Assembly: GCF_014637405.1 (NCBI RefSeq)
Contig: NZ_BMEY01000023.1
Coordinates: 1 to 57,262 of the forward strand
Length of the DNA stretch: 57,262 nucleotides
Direction of reading: 5' to 3'
Source: Ornithinibacillus halotolerans
GTDB taxonomy: Bacteria; Bacillota; Bacilli; Bacillales; Amphibacillaceae
The notes under the pieces were generated by a model. The model searched no databases and had not been told where the DNA came from. It was given only the letters and a program-made list of their open reading frames with translations. This document shows, one piece after another, positions 43,146 through 53,013 of the stretch; within the stretch, counting starts at the first letter, position 1, and each line of letters opens with the position of its first letter. A program made the position numbers and the translations under genes.

Positions 43146-43780
43146 TATTCATCCTCCTTAATTGGACGCAATACTGCACGAACAGGGCTACCATCCGCAC
43201 CAACTATTTTTAGTGGAAGAGCAATTAATTCATAATTCCCAATGTCAATATGGTCGAGCATTAGATTTTCAAGGATATAGATTCCATGCTTGTGTAGGGC
43301 GTGATGTGTATCTAATGTTTTACTAGTAATTGGGTCGACAGACGGCATATCTACTCCTAAAAGTAAAATCCCTAGTTCACTTAAGTACGGTGCAATTGAG
43401 GGATCTAGAAATGGAATCTCCTCAGGGAAATATTTAGGATTATTTGGTAGTGAAGTTCGAAGTAATAGTCTTTTCACCCCGTCTAATTGAAATTGTTCTA
43501 ACACATTGGGAGTGATCGAATCATACTTACTAACGTCAATCACTTTTGCCTCTCCAATATATGTTTCGATTGGTATTTTATCTATTGTATCGCCATCATT
43601 AGAAAAGTGAAATGGAGCATCGACATGGGTACCCATATGGACACTCGTCGTTATTTTTCCAACATTTGCAGAACCCGTTTGTTCTTTTGTGGCAGCTACT
43701 TCAAAAGTAAATGGTCGGTCACCAGGCCAATGAGCCATATCGTTCGTTAGGGCTTGGGTAATATCAATCCATTTTGTCAT
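43145..43780 (-). CDS. kynB: Kynurenine formamidase KynB
   Basis: 211 aa, cyclase/metal-dependent type. Metal motif H48-x-GTH52-x-D54-APFH58 ([12 protein letters not shown]). It hydrolyses N-formylkynurenine to kynurenine. It overlaps both neighbours by 1 nt (TAATG-type coupling), so the three enzymes are made together. Confidence 0.96.
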   Translation of the reverse strand: MTKWIDITQALTNDMAHWPGDRPFTFEVAATKEQTGSANVGKITTSVHMGTHVDAPFHFSNDGDTIDKIPIETYIGEAKVIDVSKYDSITPNVLEQFQLDGVKRLLLRTSLPNNPKYFPEEIPFLDPSIAPYLSELGILLLGVDMPSVDPITSKTLDTHHALHKHGIYILENLMLDHIDIGNYELIALPLKIVGADGSPVRAVLRPIKEDE

Positions 43781-45051
43781 TAAGCAATAACTCCTCTTGT
43801 ATTATCATATTTTTTATATTGTTCTTCTTCCATTATCCTTTTTAAAATTTGAACGGTTTTCCATACTTCTTCAAAAGTATTATAAAGAGCCACTGGTGCT
43901 AAGCGTATTCCATTAGGATTCCTAAAATCAGGAATGACTCCATTTGACTTTAAAGCTTTACAAATACTTGCAGCATTTTGGTGGGTGAGATATATATGAC
44001 CGCCCCTTGCGTGAGCTTCTTTTGGAGTTGTGATCTCAAAAGTGTACTCTGTCAGCTCAGCCTCAATTAAACGAATTAAATAATCCGTTAACTGTAGTGA
44101 TTTTTTTCGAATGGTTTCGATCCTAGCCTCGTTAAATATTTCTAATGATCCAATGAGTGGGGCTAAGCTAAGTATATGCGGTGTACCAATTTGGTAGGCC
44201 CCAGCTGTTAGAGCTGGAGTAAGTTCATATTCTAAATCAAATTGTTTATCTTTGGCTGAACTAAACCATCCAGAAAGCCCAGGCTCTTTTCCTAAATGTT
44301 TTTCATTTACATAAATACCTCCCACACTACCTGGACCACCATTTAAATGTTTATATGTACACCAAAAAGCAAAATCTACCTTCCAATTTGATAAATCATG
44401 TGGGACAGAGCCAATAGAATGGCATAAGTCAAAGCCGATGACAATATCTCTTTCATGTGCAGCGGTCGTAATAGCACTCATGTCTAAAATTTGGCCACTT
44501 CGATATAGAACACTTGGAAGAATAATTAATGCTATCTCATCGGTCATCTGCGAAATAATATCTTCCGTTCTTAATGTATGGCCATCTCTACTTTTAACCG
44601 TAACAAGATGGTCTTCAGGGGATAAGCCATGTAATTGCAAATGACTTTTTATTGCGTAAATATCAGATGGGAAATTCAATTCATCGGCAAGAATTTTTGT
44701 TTTATTTCCTTTTGGTTTATAAAATGTTGCAAGTAATTGATGTAGATTAGTTGTTGTAGAACCAGTTGCAATTAGTTCCTTGTCTGTTGCTCCTACTAGA
44801 GAAGCAAATTGTTTTCCCATTTCTTCTGATAAATAAAACCAAGGGTTGTTTCCTTCTGTCCACCCATCTATGGCATATTTTTTCCACGAGTCAAGAAGTG
44901 TGAGAACTGCCTTCTCTGAACGTTTAGACAAGAGCCCTAATGAGTTACCGTCCAAATAGATAATTTCATCAGAAACATAAAACTCTTCTCGAAAATGACT
45001 AATTGGATCTTCCTTATCCAATGATAGGGCATATTCTTTATTTACAATCAT
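43780..45051 (-). CDS. kynU: Kynureninase
   Basis: 423 aa. PLP enzyme, Lys234 in [12 protein letters not shown]. It splits kynurenine into anthranilate and alanine. Landmarks are [19 protein letters not shown] and the C-terminal [19 protein letters not shown]. It is the first gene of the operon. SD GGAGGTGAC is 4 nt from ATG 45051, and a cre-like palindrome lies just upstream. With kynB and kynA it completes the tryptophan-to-anthranilate route. Confidence 0.96.
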   Translation of the reverse strand: MIVNKEYALSLDKEDPISHFREEFYVSDEIIYLDGNSLGLLSKRSEKAVLTLLDSWKKYAIDGWTEGNNPWFYLSEEMGKQFASLVGATDKELIATGSTTTNLHQLLATFYKPKGNKTKILADELNFPSDIYAIKSHLQLHGLSPEDHLVTVKSRDGHTLRTEDIISQMTDEIALIILPSVLYRSGQILDMSAITTAAHERDIVIGFDLCHSIGSVPHDLSNWKVDFAFWCTYKHLNGGPGSVGGIYVNEKHLGKEPGLSGWFSSAKDKQFDLEYELTPALTAGAYQIGTPHILSLAPLIGSLEIFNEARIETIRKKSLQLTDYLIRLIEAELTEYTFEITTPKEAHARGGHIYLTHQNAASICKALKSNGVIPDFRNPNGIRLAPVALYNTFEEVWKTVQILKRIMEEEQYKKYDNTRGVIA

Positions 45052-45069
45052 TTTGTCACCTCCATTAAA

Positions 45070-45094
45070 AGTAAGCGCTTACTATTTCATTGTA
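45070..45094 (-). promoter_or_regulatory. cre-like operator and -10 of the kyn operon
   Basis: AGTAAGCGCTTACT (45070-45083) is a perfect 14-bp palindrome of the CcpA cre / LacI type. On the minus strand TACAAT (45094-45089) is a -10 placed 5 bp upstream, so the palindrome covers the likely start site, about 20 bp before kynU. Repression by CcpA under good carbon supply is the simplest reading. Confidence 0.6.
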
Positions 45095-45122
45095 TCAAAA
45101 ATATTTTATTTTTTAATAATAA

Positions 45123-45184
45123 TTGAAAAAATTAGTTAATAGGATTATACTGTTGTCAGATATATGAAATGGCATTTCGTATAT
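45123..45184 (+). promoter_or_regulatory. SigA promoter and 25-bp operator of the aminotransferase operon
   Basis: TTGAAA (45123-45128), 17-bp spacer and TATACT (45146-45151) form a good SigA promoter. At 45160-45184 ATATATGAAATG-G-CATTTCGTATAT is a near-perfect (11/12) palindrome at the expected start site. Another TGAAATGG half follows at 45185-45192. A repressor site is likely; the IclR gene of the same cluster is a candidate partner. Confidence 0.6.
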
Positions 45185-45200
45185 TGAAATGGGAGGATGA

Positions 45201-46385
45201 GTGGAAACGATGTATGTGTCGGATAAAGTCAAAGATTTACCACCGTATTTATTCTCAAGGCTTAATAAGCGAAAAGAAGAATTACAAGCAAAAGGTATGG
45301 ATGTAATTGACTTAGGAATTGGCGCACCAGATTTACCGACTCCAAAGTTTATCATTGATAAACTTTGTGAAGAAGTACAATTGCCAAAAAATCACCGATA
45401 TTCTTCATATGATGGATGTAAAGATTTTAGAGAAGCTGTCGCATATTTTTATAAGCATCATTATGGAGTTGAGTTAGACCCGAATTCTGAAATATTAACG
45501 CTAATTGGTTCAAAAGAAGGGATAGCGAATCTTATTCAAGCGTGTATTAATCCAGGTGATACCGTACTCATCCCAGACCCAGGTTATCCTGTTTATCAAA
45601 CTGCGACCCACTTAGCAGGTGGACATAGTGTCTATTTTCCGCTTGATGCGGATAATGGTTATGTCCCACTATACAATCAAATCAAAGAAGAAAATAAAAA
45701 AGCCGCCAAGTTATTGTTTCTTAATTATCCAGGTAATCCAACAGCAGCCACAGTCGAATTAAACACATTTTTGGAAACGGTTACATTTGCAAAAGAAAAT
45801 GGAATTGCTGTAGTGCATGATGCAGCTTATGACTTAGTGACATTCGATGGGTATAAGTCACCTAGTATTTTACAAGTACCAAATGCAAAAGAAGTAGCTG
45901 TGGAATTTGGATCACTATCTAAAAGTTTTAATATGACTGGTTGGCGTATTGGATATGTAGTTGGAAATAAAGAGTTAATTAAGGCACTTCATACATTAAA
46001 AAGTAATATTGACACAAGCCAATTTCTCCCAATCCAAATAGCAGCTGCACATGCATTACGTAGTGATTTATCCGATGTGAAAAAACATGGTGAAATATTT
46101 AAAGAAAGAATGGAACGAATGTATCAGGGATTAATAGAAGCTGGTTTAGAAGTAGAAAAACCAAGAGGGTCCATCTTTATATGGTCGAAAATCCCAAAAG
46201 GATATACATCAGCTGAGTTTTCAGAGAGGTTATTAGAAGATGTAGGTGTCATTGTTACTCCAGGTACAGCCTTTGGTCCATCAGGTGAAGGATATATTCG
46301 TATCTCCTTATCCGTACAATTAGATCGTATTGACGAGGTAATTAGGAGAATAAAAGAGTTTACAAGCAAGGGAGTGAGTTCCTAA
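45201..46385 (+). CDS. Class I/II PLP aminotransferase
   Basis: 394 aa with a GTG start at 45201 (GGAGG 5 nt upstream); ATG 45210 would be 14 nt away. Fold-type I: GSKEGIANL, FLNYPGNPT, HDAAYDLV and PLP Lys241 in GSLSKSFNMTGWRIG. It is closest in style to the LL-DAP/aspartate/MalY-independent aminotransferase group. It is translationally coupled (TAATG) to a TPP enzyme and followed by a semialdehyde dehydrogenase, so a catabolic role on an amino acid such as 2-aminoadipate is plausible. Substrate is inference. Confidence 0.88.
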   Translation: METMYVSDKVKDLPPYLFSRLNKRKEELQAKGMDVIDLGIGAPDLPTPKFIIDKLCEEVQLPKNHRYSSYDGCKDFREAVAYFYKHHYGVELDPNSEILTLIGSKEGIANLIQACINPGDTVLIPDPGYPVYQTATHLAGGHSVYFPLDADNGYVPLYNQIKEENKKAAKLLFLNYPGNPTAATVELNTFLETVTFAKENGIAVVHDAAYDLVTFDGYKSPSILQVPNAKEVAVEFGSLSKSFNMTGWRIGYVVGNKELIKALHTLKSNIDTSQFLPIQIAAAHALRSDLSDVKKHGEIFKERMERMYQGLIEAGLEVEKPRGSIFIWSKIPKGYTSAEFSERLLEDVGVIVTPGTAFGPSGEGYIRISLSVQLDRIDEVIRRIKEFTSKGVSS

Positions 46386-48049
46386 TGAATACAAAAGTTT
46401 TAACTATGATGACTGCTGCGGAAGCAATTGTTAAATGTATCAAAAGAGAAGGCATCGATAAAGTTTTTTGTGTACCTGGAGAGAGTTATTTACCACTCTT
46501 AGATGCTCTTTACGATGAAGAAACGGTTGATGTGGTTTCCGCAAGGCATGAAGGTGGAGCAGCCTTTATGGCTGAAGGTTATGCGAAGAGTTCGTTGAAG
46601 CCAGGAGTTGTTCTTGCAACTAGGGGTGTCGGTGCAGCAAATCTCTCAATTGGAGTACACACTGCTTATCAAGATTCTACTCCGATGGTTGTTTTCTTGG
46701 GGCAAGTACATAGTAAGTTCCGTGGGAGGGAAGGGTTTCAAGAAGTTGATTTAGACCAATTTTTCAAACCGATTACTAAATGGGCTGTAGAAGTAAAGGA
46801 TGCGGAACGAATGCCTGAACTAGTAGGAAGGGCATTTCGAATCGCTAGGTCGGGTAGACCAGGTCCTGTAGTTGTTTCTTTGCCGGAGGATGTATTACCT
46901 GTGGAAGCGGAAATGTATTTTGGTCCGGAAATAACGATTCCTAAACCAGCTCCCTCCAATGAAGAAGTCTTAAAGGTGGAAAAGATATTAGAACAAGCGA
47001 AACAACCACTCATCATTGCTGGAGGTGGTGTCAAACTCGCCCAAGCAGAAGAGAAGTTAATTGCTTTTGCCGAGCAACTACAAATTCCGGTAATGGCTGC
47101 TTTCCGTCGTCATGATGTGTTTCCTAATCGCCATTATTTGTATGCAGGTCATCTAGGATTAGGAACTCCTAAACCGATTCTCGAAACAGTGAAAGAGGCG
47201 GACGTTATTTTAGCACTTGGAACGAGATTGTCTGAAGTAACGACACAAGATTATACATTATTAACGAATGATCAAACACTCATTCATGTAGATATCGAGT
47301 CAGAAGTGATTGGTAAAGTATATCCTCCAGACTTAGCTATCATTGCAGATATGGATAAGGCATTAGATGCTTTTGCTGAGATAAAATTACATGGCTCTTG
47401 GCCACAATGGGCTGAGACTGGACACCTTCGCTATGAGTCTACTAGTCGGTTAGTAGTAAGTGAGGATGATGTAATCAATAAGCAGATTATAAAAGCAATG
47501 GTAGATATGTTGCCAACAAGTGCACTCCTTACCAACGATGCAGGTAACTTTGCAGGATGGCTCCATGCGTTTTATCCATTTATTGAGAAACATACGTATG
47601 TCGGGCCAACATCAGGTGCAATGGGTTACGGATTGCCAGCAGCAATAGGTGCTAAATTAGGTTCACCAGATAAAACAGTTGTTTCTCTTTCCGGAGATGG
47701 TGGTTTTATGATGACCGTACAAGAATTAGAAACAGCAGTGAGAGAAAATATTCCAGTAATTGCATTAGTTTTTAATAATAATAGTTATGGAACGATTCGA
47801 ATGCATCAAGAAATCCATTACCCAAGAAGAGTCGTAGGTACAGACTTAGGGGAAGTTTCATTTGCAGCAATCGCAAACGCAGTAGGAGCACAAGGGATAA
47901 CCGTACAATCAATAGGAGAATTCAAAAATGCTTTTAGTCAAGCGTTAAAAGTAGGTTTACCAACAGTAATTGAAATTCTTACTGATGTCGAACAAATTTC
48001 TGTATCAACAACAATATCATCACTGAGGGGACAGTCCCCCAAACTATAA
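46385..48049 (+). CDS. Thiamine-diphosphate-dependent enzyme (acetolactate synthase-like)
   Basis: 554 aa, three-domain POX/AHAS fold. Catalytic Glu is in ARHEGGAAFMAEGYAK. The TPP/Mg motif is SGDGGFMMTVQELETA ending in FNNNSYG. No acetolactate synthase regulatory subunit is nearby, and the catabolic neighbours argue against branched-chain synthesis. A 2-oxoacid decarboxylase acting on the keto acid from the upstream aminotransferase would fit. The start overlaps the previous stop by 1 nt. Confidence 0.88.
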   Translation: MNTKVLTMMTAAEAIVKCIKREGIDKVFCVPGESYLPLLDALYDEETVDVVSARHEGGAAFMAEGYAKSSLKPGVVLATRGVGAANLSIGVHTAYQDSTPMVVFLGQVHSKFRGREGFQEVDLDQFFKPITKWAVEVKDAERMPELVGRAFRIARSGRPGPVVVSLPEDVLPVEAEMYFGPEITIPKPAPSNEEVLKVEKILEQAKQPLIIAGGGVKLAQAEEKLIAFAEQLQIPVMAAFRRHDVFPNRHYLYAGHLGLGTPKPILETVKEADVILALGTRLSEVTTQDYTLLTNDQTLIHVDIESEVIGKVYPPDLAIIADMDKALDAFAEIKLHGSWPQWAETGHLRYESTSRLVVSEDDVINKQIIKAMVDMLPTSALLTNDAGNFAGWLHAFYPFIEKHTYVGPTSGAMGYGLPAAIGAKLGSPDKTVVSLSGDGGFMMTVQELETAVRENIPVIALVFNNNSYGTIRMHQEIHYPRRVVGTDLGEVSFAAIANAVGAQGITVQSIGEFKNAFSQALKVGLPTVIEILTDVEQISVSTTISSLRGQSPKL

Positions 48050-48086
48050 ATCTATTTAATTAATAATCATAGGAGGTTTTTTACAA

Positions 48087-49577
48087 ATGGTAGAAGTTAA
48101 AACAAAAAAACTAGCAAACTTTATTAATGGGGAATGGGTTGATGTTGAAAAAACGACCTCTGTAATTAATCCGGCAACAGGTGAAGCAATTTTAGATGTT
48201 CCATTATCAGATGCAAGTAGTGTAGAAGCAGCAGTTCAGGCTGCGAAAAAAGCACAAAAAGAATGGGCTAAAGTTCCTGCGCCAGAGCGTGCGGAAGTAC
48301 TATATCGTGTAGGTTACTTGTTAAAAGAAAGAAAAGAAGAATTGTCACAGCTGCTAACAATGGAGAATGGAAAAGTCATTGATGAAGCTCGAGGTGAAGT
48401 GCAAGAAGGTATTGATATGGCATTTTACATGGCAGCCGAAGGGAGACGACTATTTGGTCAAACAACACCATCTGAGTTAAGAGATAAGTTTGCGATGAGT
48501 GTTCGAGCTCCAATTGGCGTAGTTGGAATAATTACACCTTGGAACTTCCCAATTGCTATAGCAACATGGAAGTCCTTCCCTGCAATTGTTGCAGGAAATG
48601 CAGTAGTTTGGAAACCTGCAACAGAAACACCTATTATGGCCTATGAATTAGCGAGAATATTTGAAGAAGCAGGCTTACCAAAAGGAGTCATCAATGTTGT
48701 CTTTGGTAGTGGATCAGAAGTAGGAGACGCCATGGTTCACCATGATGATATTCGTGTTATTTCCTTTACTGGGTCAAATGATGTTGGTAGAAATATTGCC
48801 GCAGAATGTGGACGCCAATTGAAGAAAGTTTCACTTGAGATGGGTGGAAAGAATGCGGTAATCGTAATGGACGATGCTGATTTGAACCTTGCAGTAGAAG
48901 GAATTTTATGGAGTGCATTTGGAACAAGTGGTCAACGTTGTACAGCTTGTAGTCGTGTAATTGTCCATGAAGATGTGAAAGAGGCATTGGAAGAACGACT
49001 ATTAGTTGAAATGGAAAAACTAACAATTGGTAATGGACTTGATTCTTCGATTAAGGTAGGACCAATTATTAATAAAGCTGGTATTGAAAAAATCAAGAAA
49101 TATATTGAAATTGGAAAAGAAGAAGGAGCAAAACTTCTTGCTGGTGGATATGAATTAACAGACGGTGATCATACAGGTGGTAACTTCTTCGCACCGACAT
49201 TATTCACAGATGCAAAAGATTCGATGCGTATTGCACAAGAAGAAATTTTTGGACCAGTTGTTTCTTTAATTCCTGTGAAAAGTTTTGAAGAAGCAATTGA
49301 AGTAAATAACAGTGTTACGTATGGTTTATCAAGTTCTATTTTTACAAAAGACGTAAACCGTGTATTCAGAGCACAGCGTGATCTAGATACAGGTATCGTT
49401 TATGTGAATGCAGGAACGACTGGAGCAGAAATCCATTTACCATTTGGAGGAACGAAAGGTACTGGTAACGGTCACCGTGATTCAGGGGTTCAAGCACTAG
49501 ATGTATTTACGGAATGGAAGTCTGTCTATGTAGACTTTAGTGGCAAATTACAACGTGCTCAAATTGATAATAATTAA
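48087..49577 (+). CDS. NAD(P)-dependent aldehyde dehydrogenase
   Basis: 496 aa, ALDH superfamily. The catalytic Cys285 (GQRCTAC) and general base Glu251 (LEMGGK) are intact. The NAD-binding FTGSNDVGR and PWNFPIA segments are present. It resembles succinate/glutarate/2-oxoglutarate semialdehyde and alpha-aminoadipate semialdehyde dehydrogenases. AGGAGG lies 9 nt before ATG. The next gene in the cluster is a lysine 6-dehydrogenase-like protein, whose product is aminoadipate semialdehyde, so that substrate is favoured. Confidence 0.9.
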   Translation: MVEVKTKKLANFINGEWVDVEKTTSVINPATGEAILDVPLSDASSVEAAVQAAKKAQKEWAKVPAPERAEVLYRVGYLLKERKEELSQLLTMENGKVIDEARGEVQEGIDMAFYMAAEGRRLFGQTTPSELRDKFAMSVRAPIGVVGIITPWNFPIAIATWKSFPAIVAGNAVVWKPATETPIMAYELARIFEEAGLPKGVINVVFGSGSEVGDAMVHHDDIRVISFTGSNDVGRNIAAECGRQLKKVSLEMGGKNAVIVMDDADLNLAVEGILWSAFGTSGQRCTACSRVIVHEDVKEALEERLLVEMEKLTIGNGLDSSIKVGPIINKAGIEKIKKYIEIGKEEGAKLLAGGYELTDGDHTGGNFFAPTLFTDAKDSMRIAQEEIFGPVVSLIPVKSFEEAIEVNNSVTYGLSSSIFTKDVNRVFRAQRDLDTGIVYVNAGTTGAEIHLPFGGTKGTGNGHRDSGVQALDVFTEWKSVYVDFSGKLQRAQIDNN

Positions 49578-49583
49578 GACACA

Positions 49584-50362
49584 GTTTATGAGTGACCATT
49601 GGAGTTGAAATTTGCAAGCAACGGTCACTTATAAGTTAGATGAGTGCCGGTTGGAGCGGAAAACTGCGAGTAACGGTCACTCATAAGTTAGATGAGTGCC
49701 GGTTGGAGCAGAAAACTGCGAGTAACGGTCACTCATAAGGGTGATGAGTGCCGTTTGGATCAGAAAACTTGTAGTAACGGTCACTCATAAGTGTGATGAG
49801 TGCCCATTGGAGATGGAAACTTGTAGCAACGGTCACTCATAAGCGAGATGAGAGCCGTTTGGATCAGAAAACCTGTAGCAACGGTCACTCATAAGGATGA
49901 TGAGTGCCGGTTGGAGCGGAAAACTGCGAGTAACGGTCACTCATAAGTGTGATGAGTGCGGTTTGGATCAGAAAACTGCGAGTAACGGTCACTCATAAGT
50001 GTGATGAGAGCCGTTTGGATCAGAAAACTTGTAGTAACGGTCACTCATAAGTGTGATGAGTGCCCGTTGGAGCAGAAAACTCGAAGCAACGGTCACTCAT
50101 AAGCGAGATGAGAGCCGTTTGGATCAGAAAACTAGGAGCAACGGTCACTCATAAGTGTGATGAGTGCCGTTTGGAGTTGAAATTAGCAAGCAACGGTCAC
50201 TCATAAGCGAAATGAGAGCCGTTTGGATCAGAAAACTAGGAGCAACGGTCACTCATAAGCGAGATGAGTGCCCGTTGGAGCAGAAAATTCGAAGCAACGG
50301 TCACTCATAAGCGAAGTGAGTGCCCATTGGAGCAGAAAACTGCGAGCAACGGTCACTCATAA
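49584..50362 (+). repeat. Tandem array 2: 15 units of exactly 52 bp
   Basis: ACGGTCACT recurs at 49621 and then every 52 bp without a single indel to 50349 (15 copies). Each unit carries a left arm ATGAGTGCCGTT, a loop of about 20 nt with AGAAAA, a right arm AACGGTCACTCAT (one-T bulge) and a 7-nt linker (AAGTGTG type). Either arm can pair within its unit or, through the linker, with the next unit. Variants in the loop (GGATCAG or GGAGCAG; CTTGTAG, CTGCGAG, CTAGGAG) are shuffled along the array. It fills the 875-bp gap between the dehydrogenase genes. No other feature is seen there. Confidence 0.93.
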
Positions 50363-50452
50363 ACATAAGAAGACTAACCATATTTAAAAGAGTTTTATTG
50401 AAATGAATCTAATTGAAGGAAGCAAACAAATTTTACTAAAAGGAGTGATTCG

Positions 50453-51625
50453 ATGAAAATCGGAGTACTAGGATCAGGACTAATGGGAAAAGAAGCGGCG
50501 CGTGATTTAACGTTAAGTGAAGGGGTAACAGCAATTGGCTTAGCAGACATTGATCTTAATCGTGCCCAACAAGTTGTTGATCAATTAAATTCACCTAAGT
50601 TAACAGCTCATCAAGTCAATGCATCTGATGAACAAGAATTAGCTAATTTCATGCGCCAATATGATGTAATAATTAACGCACTATTCTACTCCTTTAATGA
50701 AATAGTAGCAAAGACCGCAATTCAAGTTGGAGTGAGTTCAGTCGACTTAGGAGGCCATATTGGCCACATTACCGATAAGGTATTAGCTATGCATGAGGAT
50801 GCAGAAGTTGCTAAAGTAACATTAATTCCAGACCTTGGTGTAGCACCTGGAATGATTAATATTCTATCAGGCTATGGAGCTAGCAAATTAGATGAACTGA
50901 AATCAATTAAATTATATGTTGGGGGAATTCCGGTAAAACCTGAGCCTCCACTTGAATATTATCATGTATTTTCTATGGAAGGATTATTTGACCATTATAC
51001 AGATCCATCATTAATCATTCGAAATGGAGTTAAACAAGAAGTTCCATCCTTATCAGAAGTAGAGCGGCTACATTTTGAAAAATTTGGGCCATTAGAAGCA
51101 TTCCATACATCTGGTGGGACTTCTACATTATCCATTTCTTTTCCAAATATAGATACATTAGAATATAAAACAATTCGATATCCTGGTCATGCCGAGAAAT
51201 TTAAATTACTAGTAGATTTAAATTTAACTAGAAATGATTATGAGATTGATTTAAATGGCCAAAAGGTGAAACCAAGAGATGTCCTGCTCAAAGTTCTTGA
51301 CCCAATTGTGGAACTAGGAGACCGTGATGATGCAGTACTACTACGTGTAGTTGTTTCTGGAATTAAAGACGGTGAAGAAACATCCTATCAATATGAAATG
51401 GCAACTTTTAAAGACCGGAAGAATCAGGTAACTGCGATGGCAAGGGCGACTGCAAACACGATCTCCGTTGTTGCACAAATGATTGGAAATGGAACGATAG
51501 CGAAAAAAGGAGTATACCCACCAGAACAAAGTGTACCTGGTGATGTTTACATTAAAGAGATGGCAAAACGTGGAGTTGAAATCAAAGAATCTATTGTAAA
51601 GACAGACTCCGTTGTTCAATCTTAA
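50453..51625 (+). CDS. L-lysine 6-dehydrogenase-like (saccharopine dehydrogenase family)
   Basis: 390 aa. N-terminal Rossmann motif [13 protein letters not shown], then [28 protein letters not shown] and [15 protein letters not shown]. From memory of the family this matches the Geobacillus lysine 6-dehydrogenase group (about 385 aa), which oxidises the epsilon-amino carbon of lysine to aminoadipate semialdehyde. AAAGGAG precedes the ATG. The neighbours (semialdehyde dehydrogenase, aminotransferase, TPP enzyme, IclR) fit a lysine-degradation unit. A saccharopine-type substrate remains possible. Confidence 0.85.
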   Translation: MKIGVLGSGLMGKEAARDLTLSEGVTAIGLADIDLNRAQQVVDQLNSPKLTAHQVNASDEQELANFMRQYDVIINALFYSFNEIVAKTAIQVGVSSVDLGGHIGHITDKVLAMHEDAEVAKVTLIPDLGVAPGMINILSGYGASKLDELKSIKLYVGGIPVKPEPPLEYYHVFSMEGLFDHYTDPSLIIRNGVKQEVPSLSEVERLHFEKFGPLEAFHTSGGTSTLSISFPNIDTLEYKTIRYPGHAEKFKLLVDLNLTRNDYEIDLNGQKVKPRDVLLKVLDPIVELGDRDDAVLLRVVVSGIKDGEETSYQYEMATFKDRKNQVTAMARATANTISVVAQMIGNGTIAKKGVYPPEQSVPGDVYIKEMAKRGVEIKESIVKTDSVVQS

Positions 51626-51632
51626 AGGAAAT

Positions 51633-51676
51633 AGAGGTTGCTAGAGGGTGAATCCTCTGGTTGCCTCTCCTTTTTC
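51633..51676 (+). terminator. Terminator after the lysine dehydrogenase-like gene
   Basis: Two AGAGG blocks (51633-51637, 51643-51647) pair with two CCTCT blocks (51654-51658, 51664-51668) across an internal loop, followed by TTTTT. Confidence 0.7.
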
Positions 51677-51701
51677 TAATTGCTAATAAGGGAGAATAAA
51701 G

Positions 51702-52469
51702 ATGAACCAAAGTGTTAGAAAAGCACTTAATTTACTAAATTTATTTGATGAGAATAATTATGAACTTACTCTCAAAGAAATAGCTGAGCGTTCAAATCTT
51801 CCAAAGCCCACAGCATATCGTTTATTGACTACGTTAGAATCAATGAATTATGTATATAAATTAAAAGAAAATGAACATGATAGTCGCTATCGGTTAGGAC
51901 TAAAACTTCTAGAATTAGGTCAGCTTGTATCTGATCAATTAGAAGTGAGAAGAGTTGCATACCCGTATATGGAACAGCTAGCCAAAAAAATCTTAGAGGC
52001 GGTTCATTTAGTTATTGTTAATAATAATGAAGCAACATATATTGAAAAGGTGGAAAGTTCAAAAGCAATTCGATTACACACAAGGATTGGTAAAAACTCA
52101 CCACTCTATATTGGTTCTGGCCCTAAACTTTTGTTAGCCCACTTACCTAAAGTGAAACAAGAGAAAATAATAAATGATGGCGTAATAGCTCGTGGAATAA
52201 ATAAGGAATTATTATTACGAGAGCTTGAACGAATAAAAATAGAAGGCTATTCCTATAGCGTTAGTGAGCAGGATGAAAATACGACTGGAATTTCTTATCC
52301 AATCTATGATTATCGAAATCGAGTAATCGCCGCACTTACTATTAGTGGATTGTCTACTTATTTTGAAGGAGATAATTTATCTAAAATAAAGTTGAAATCA
52401 AAAGAAACAGCTATACAAATTTCTAGGAAATTAGGTTTTAAAGGCATAGTTCAAGGAGTGGTAGACTAA
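51702..52469 (+). CDS. IclR-family transcriptional regulator
   Basis: 255 aa. N-terminal winged HTH (about 1-65; KEIAERSNLPKPTAYRLLTTLE) and C-terminal effector domain (about 75-250; HLVIVNNNEATYIEKVES, GSGPKLLLAHLP, GYSYSVSEQDENTTGISYPI). IclR proteins bind small carboxylates and control catabolic operons. Its place at the end of the aminotransferase/dehydrogenase cluster points to local control, with the 25-bp palindrome at 45160 as a candidate site. Confidence 0.9.
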   Translation: MNQSVRKALNLLNLFDENNYELTLKEIAERSNLPKPTAYRLLTTLESMNYVYKLKENEHDSRYRLGLKLLELGQLVSDQLEVRRVAYPYMEQLAKKILEAVHLVIVNNNEATYIEKVESSKAIRLHTRIGKNSPLYIGSGPKLLLAHLPKVKQEKIINDGVIARGINKELLLRELERIKIEGYSYSVSEQDENTTGISYPIYDYRNRVIAALTISGLSTYFEGDNLSKIKLKSKETAIQISRKLGFKGIVQGVVD

Positions 52470-52801
52470 TGAATACGGTTTTCATAGCAGGCCATTCTAG
52501 ATTACCATCCGGCATGGCAGCCCAAAATATGTATGAAACATTAACAATAACGGCCGAAATAGACCGAAAGTATGGTGTCATTGTTGCAGCTAGTTGTACG
52601 CTAGCTACGGAACATGGCCGCGATTTTGTGCAACAGTTGTTAAGAGGATATAGCTTGCAAGATGGAATAGACCAACCAGTTAAAGCCATTAAAAGCCATT
52701 ATATGGGAAAAGCAAGTAATGCAATCATTTCAGCATTAAAAGATTTACATAAACAGTACGAGTTATATTTAGAGAAAAAGAATGAGAATGCTCACAAATA
52801 G
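52469..52801 (+). CDS. DUF3870 protein
   Basis: 110 aa. The FIAGHSRLPSGMAAQNMYE start and the GVIVAASCTLATEHGRDF and YMGKASNAIISALKDLH segments are the DUF3870 pattern. The first base overlaps the IclR stop (TAATG), so it is coupled to it. It is a small cytoplasmic protein of unknown function. The association with IclR suggests an accessory in the same pathway. Confidence 0.85.
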   Translation: MNTVFIAGHSRLPSGMAAQNMYETLTITAEIDRKYGVIVAASCTLATEHGRDFVQQLLRGYSLQDGIDQPVKAIKSHYMGKASNAIISALKDLHKQYELYLEKKNENAHK

Positions 52802-52832
52802 AACGCATAGTTTACTAGCTATGCGTTTTCGT
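52802..52832 (+). terminator. Terminator of the IclR/DUF3870 unit
   Basis: AACGCATAG (52802-52810) pairs with CTATGCGTT (52819-52827), followed by TTCGTTTT. Confidence 0.8.
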
Positions 52833-52943
52833 TTTGAACAATAGCTTTTGAAAATACTATCCATTAATTTAGAAAATTGCTAGAATAAAATTGGATCCTC
52901 AAAATGAAACAAGAGATTATGATTCGTAATGGAAATAAATTAT

Positions 52944-52980
52944 AAAAAAACTATGTCCAATTTATATAAATTGGACATAG
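52944..52980 (-). terminator. 30-bp perfect palindrome, terminator of the CwlC-like gene
   Basis: 52951-52980 is a perfect palindrome (CTATGTCCAATTTAT and its inverse). On the minus strand it is followed by seven Ts. It lies 33 bp past the amidase stop codon. Confidence 0.88.
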
Positions 52981-53013
52981 CTGAGATAATCACAATACTT
53001 TTGTCTTTTGAAA

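Noticed and set aside
49584-50362. CRISPR array
   Set aside because: The entire 52-bp unit is conserved; there are no unique spacers and no cas genes in the window.
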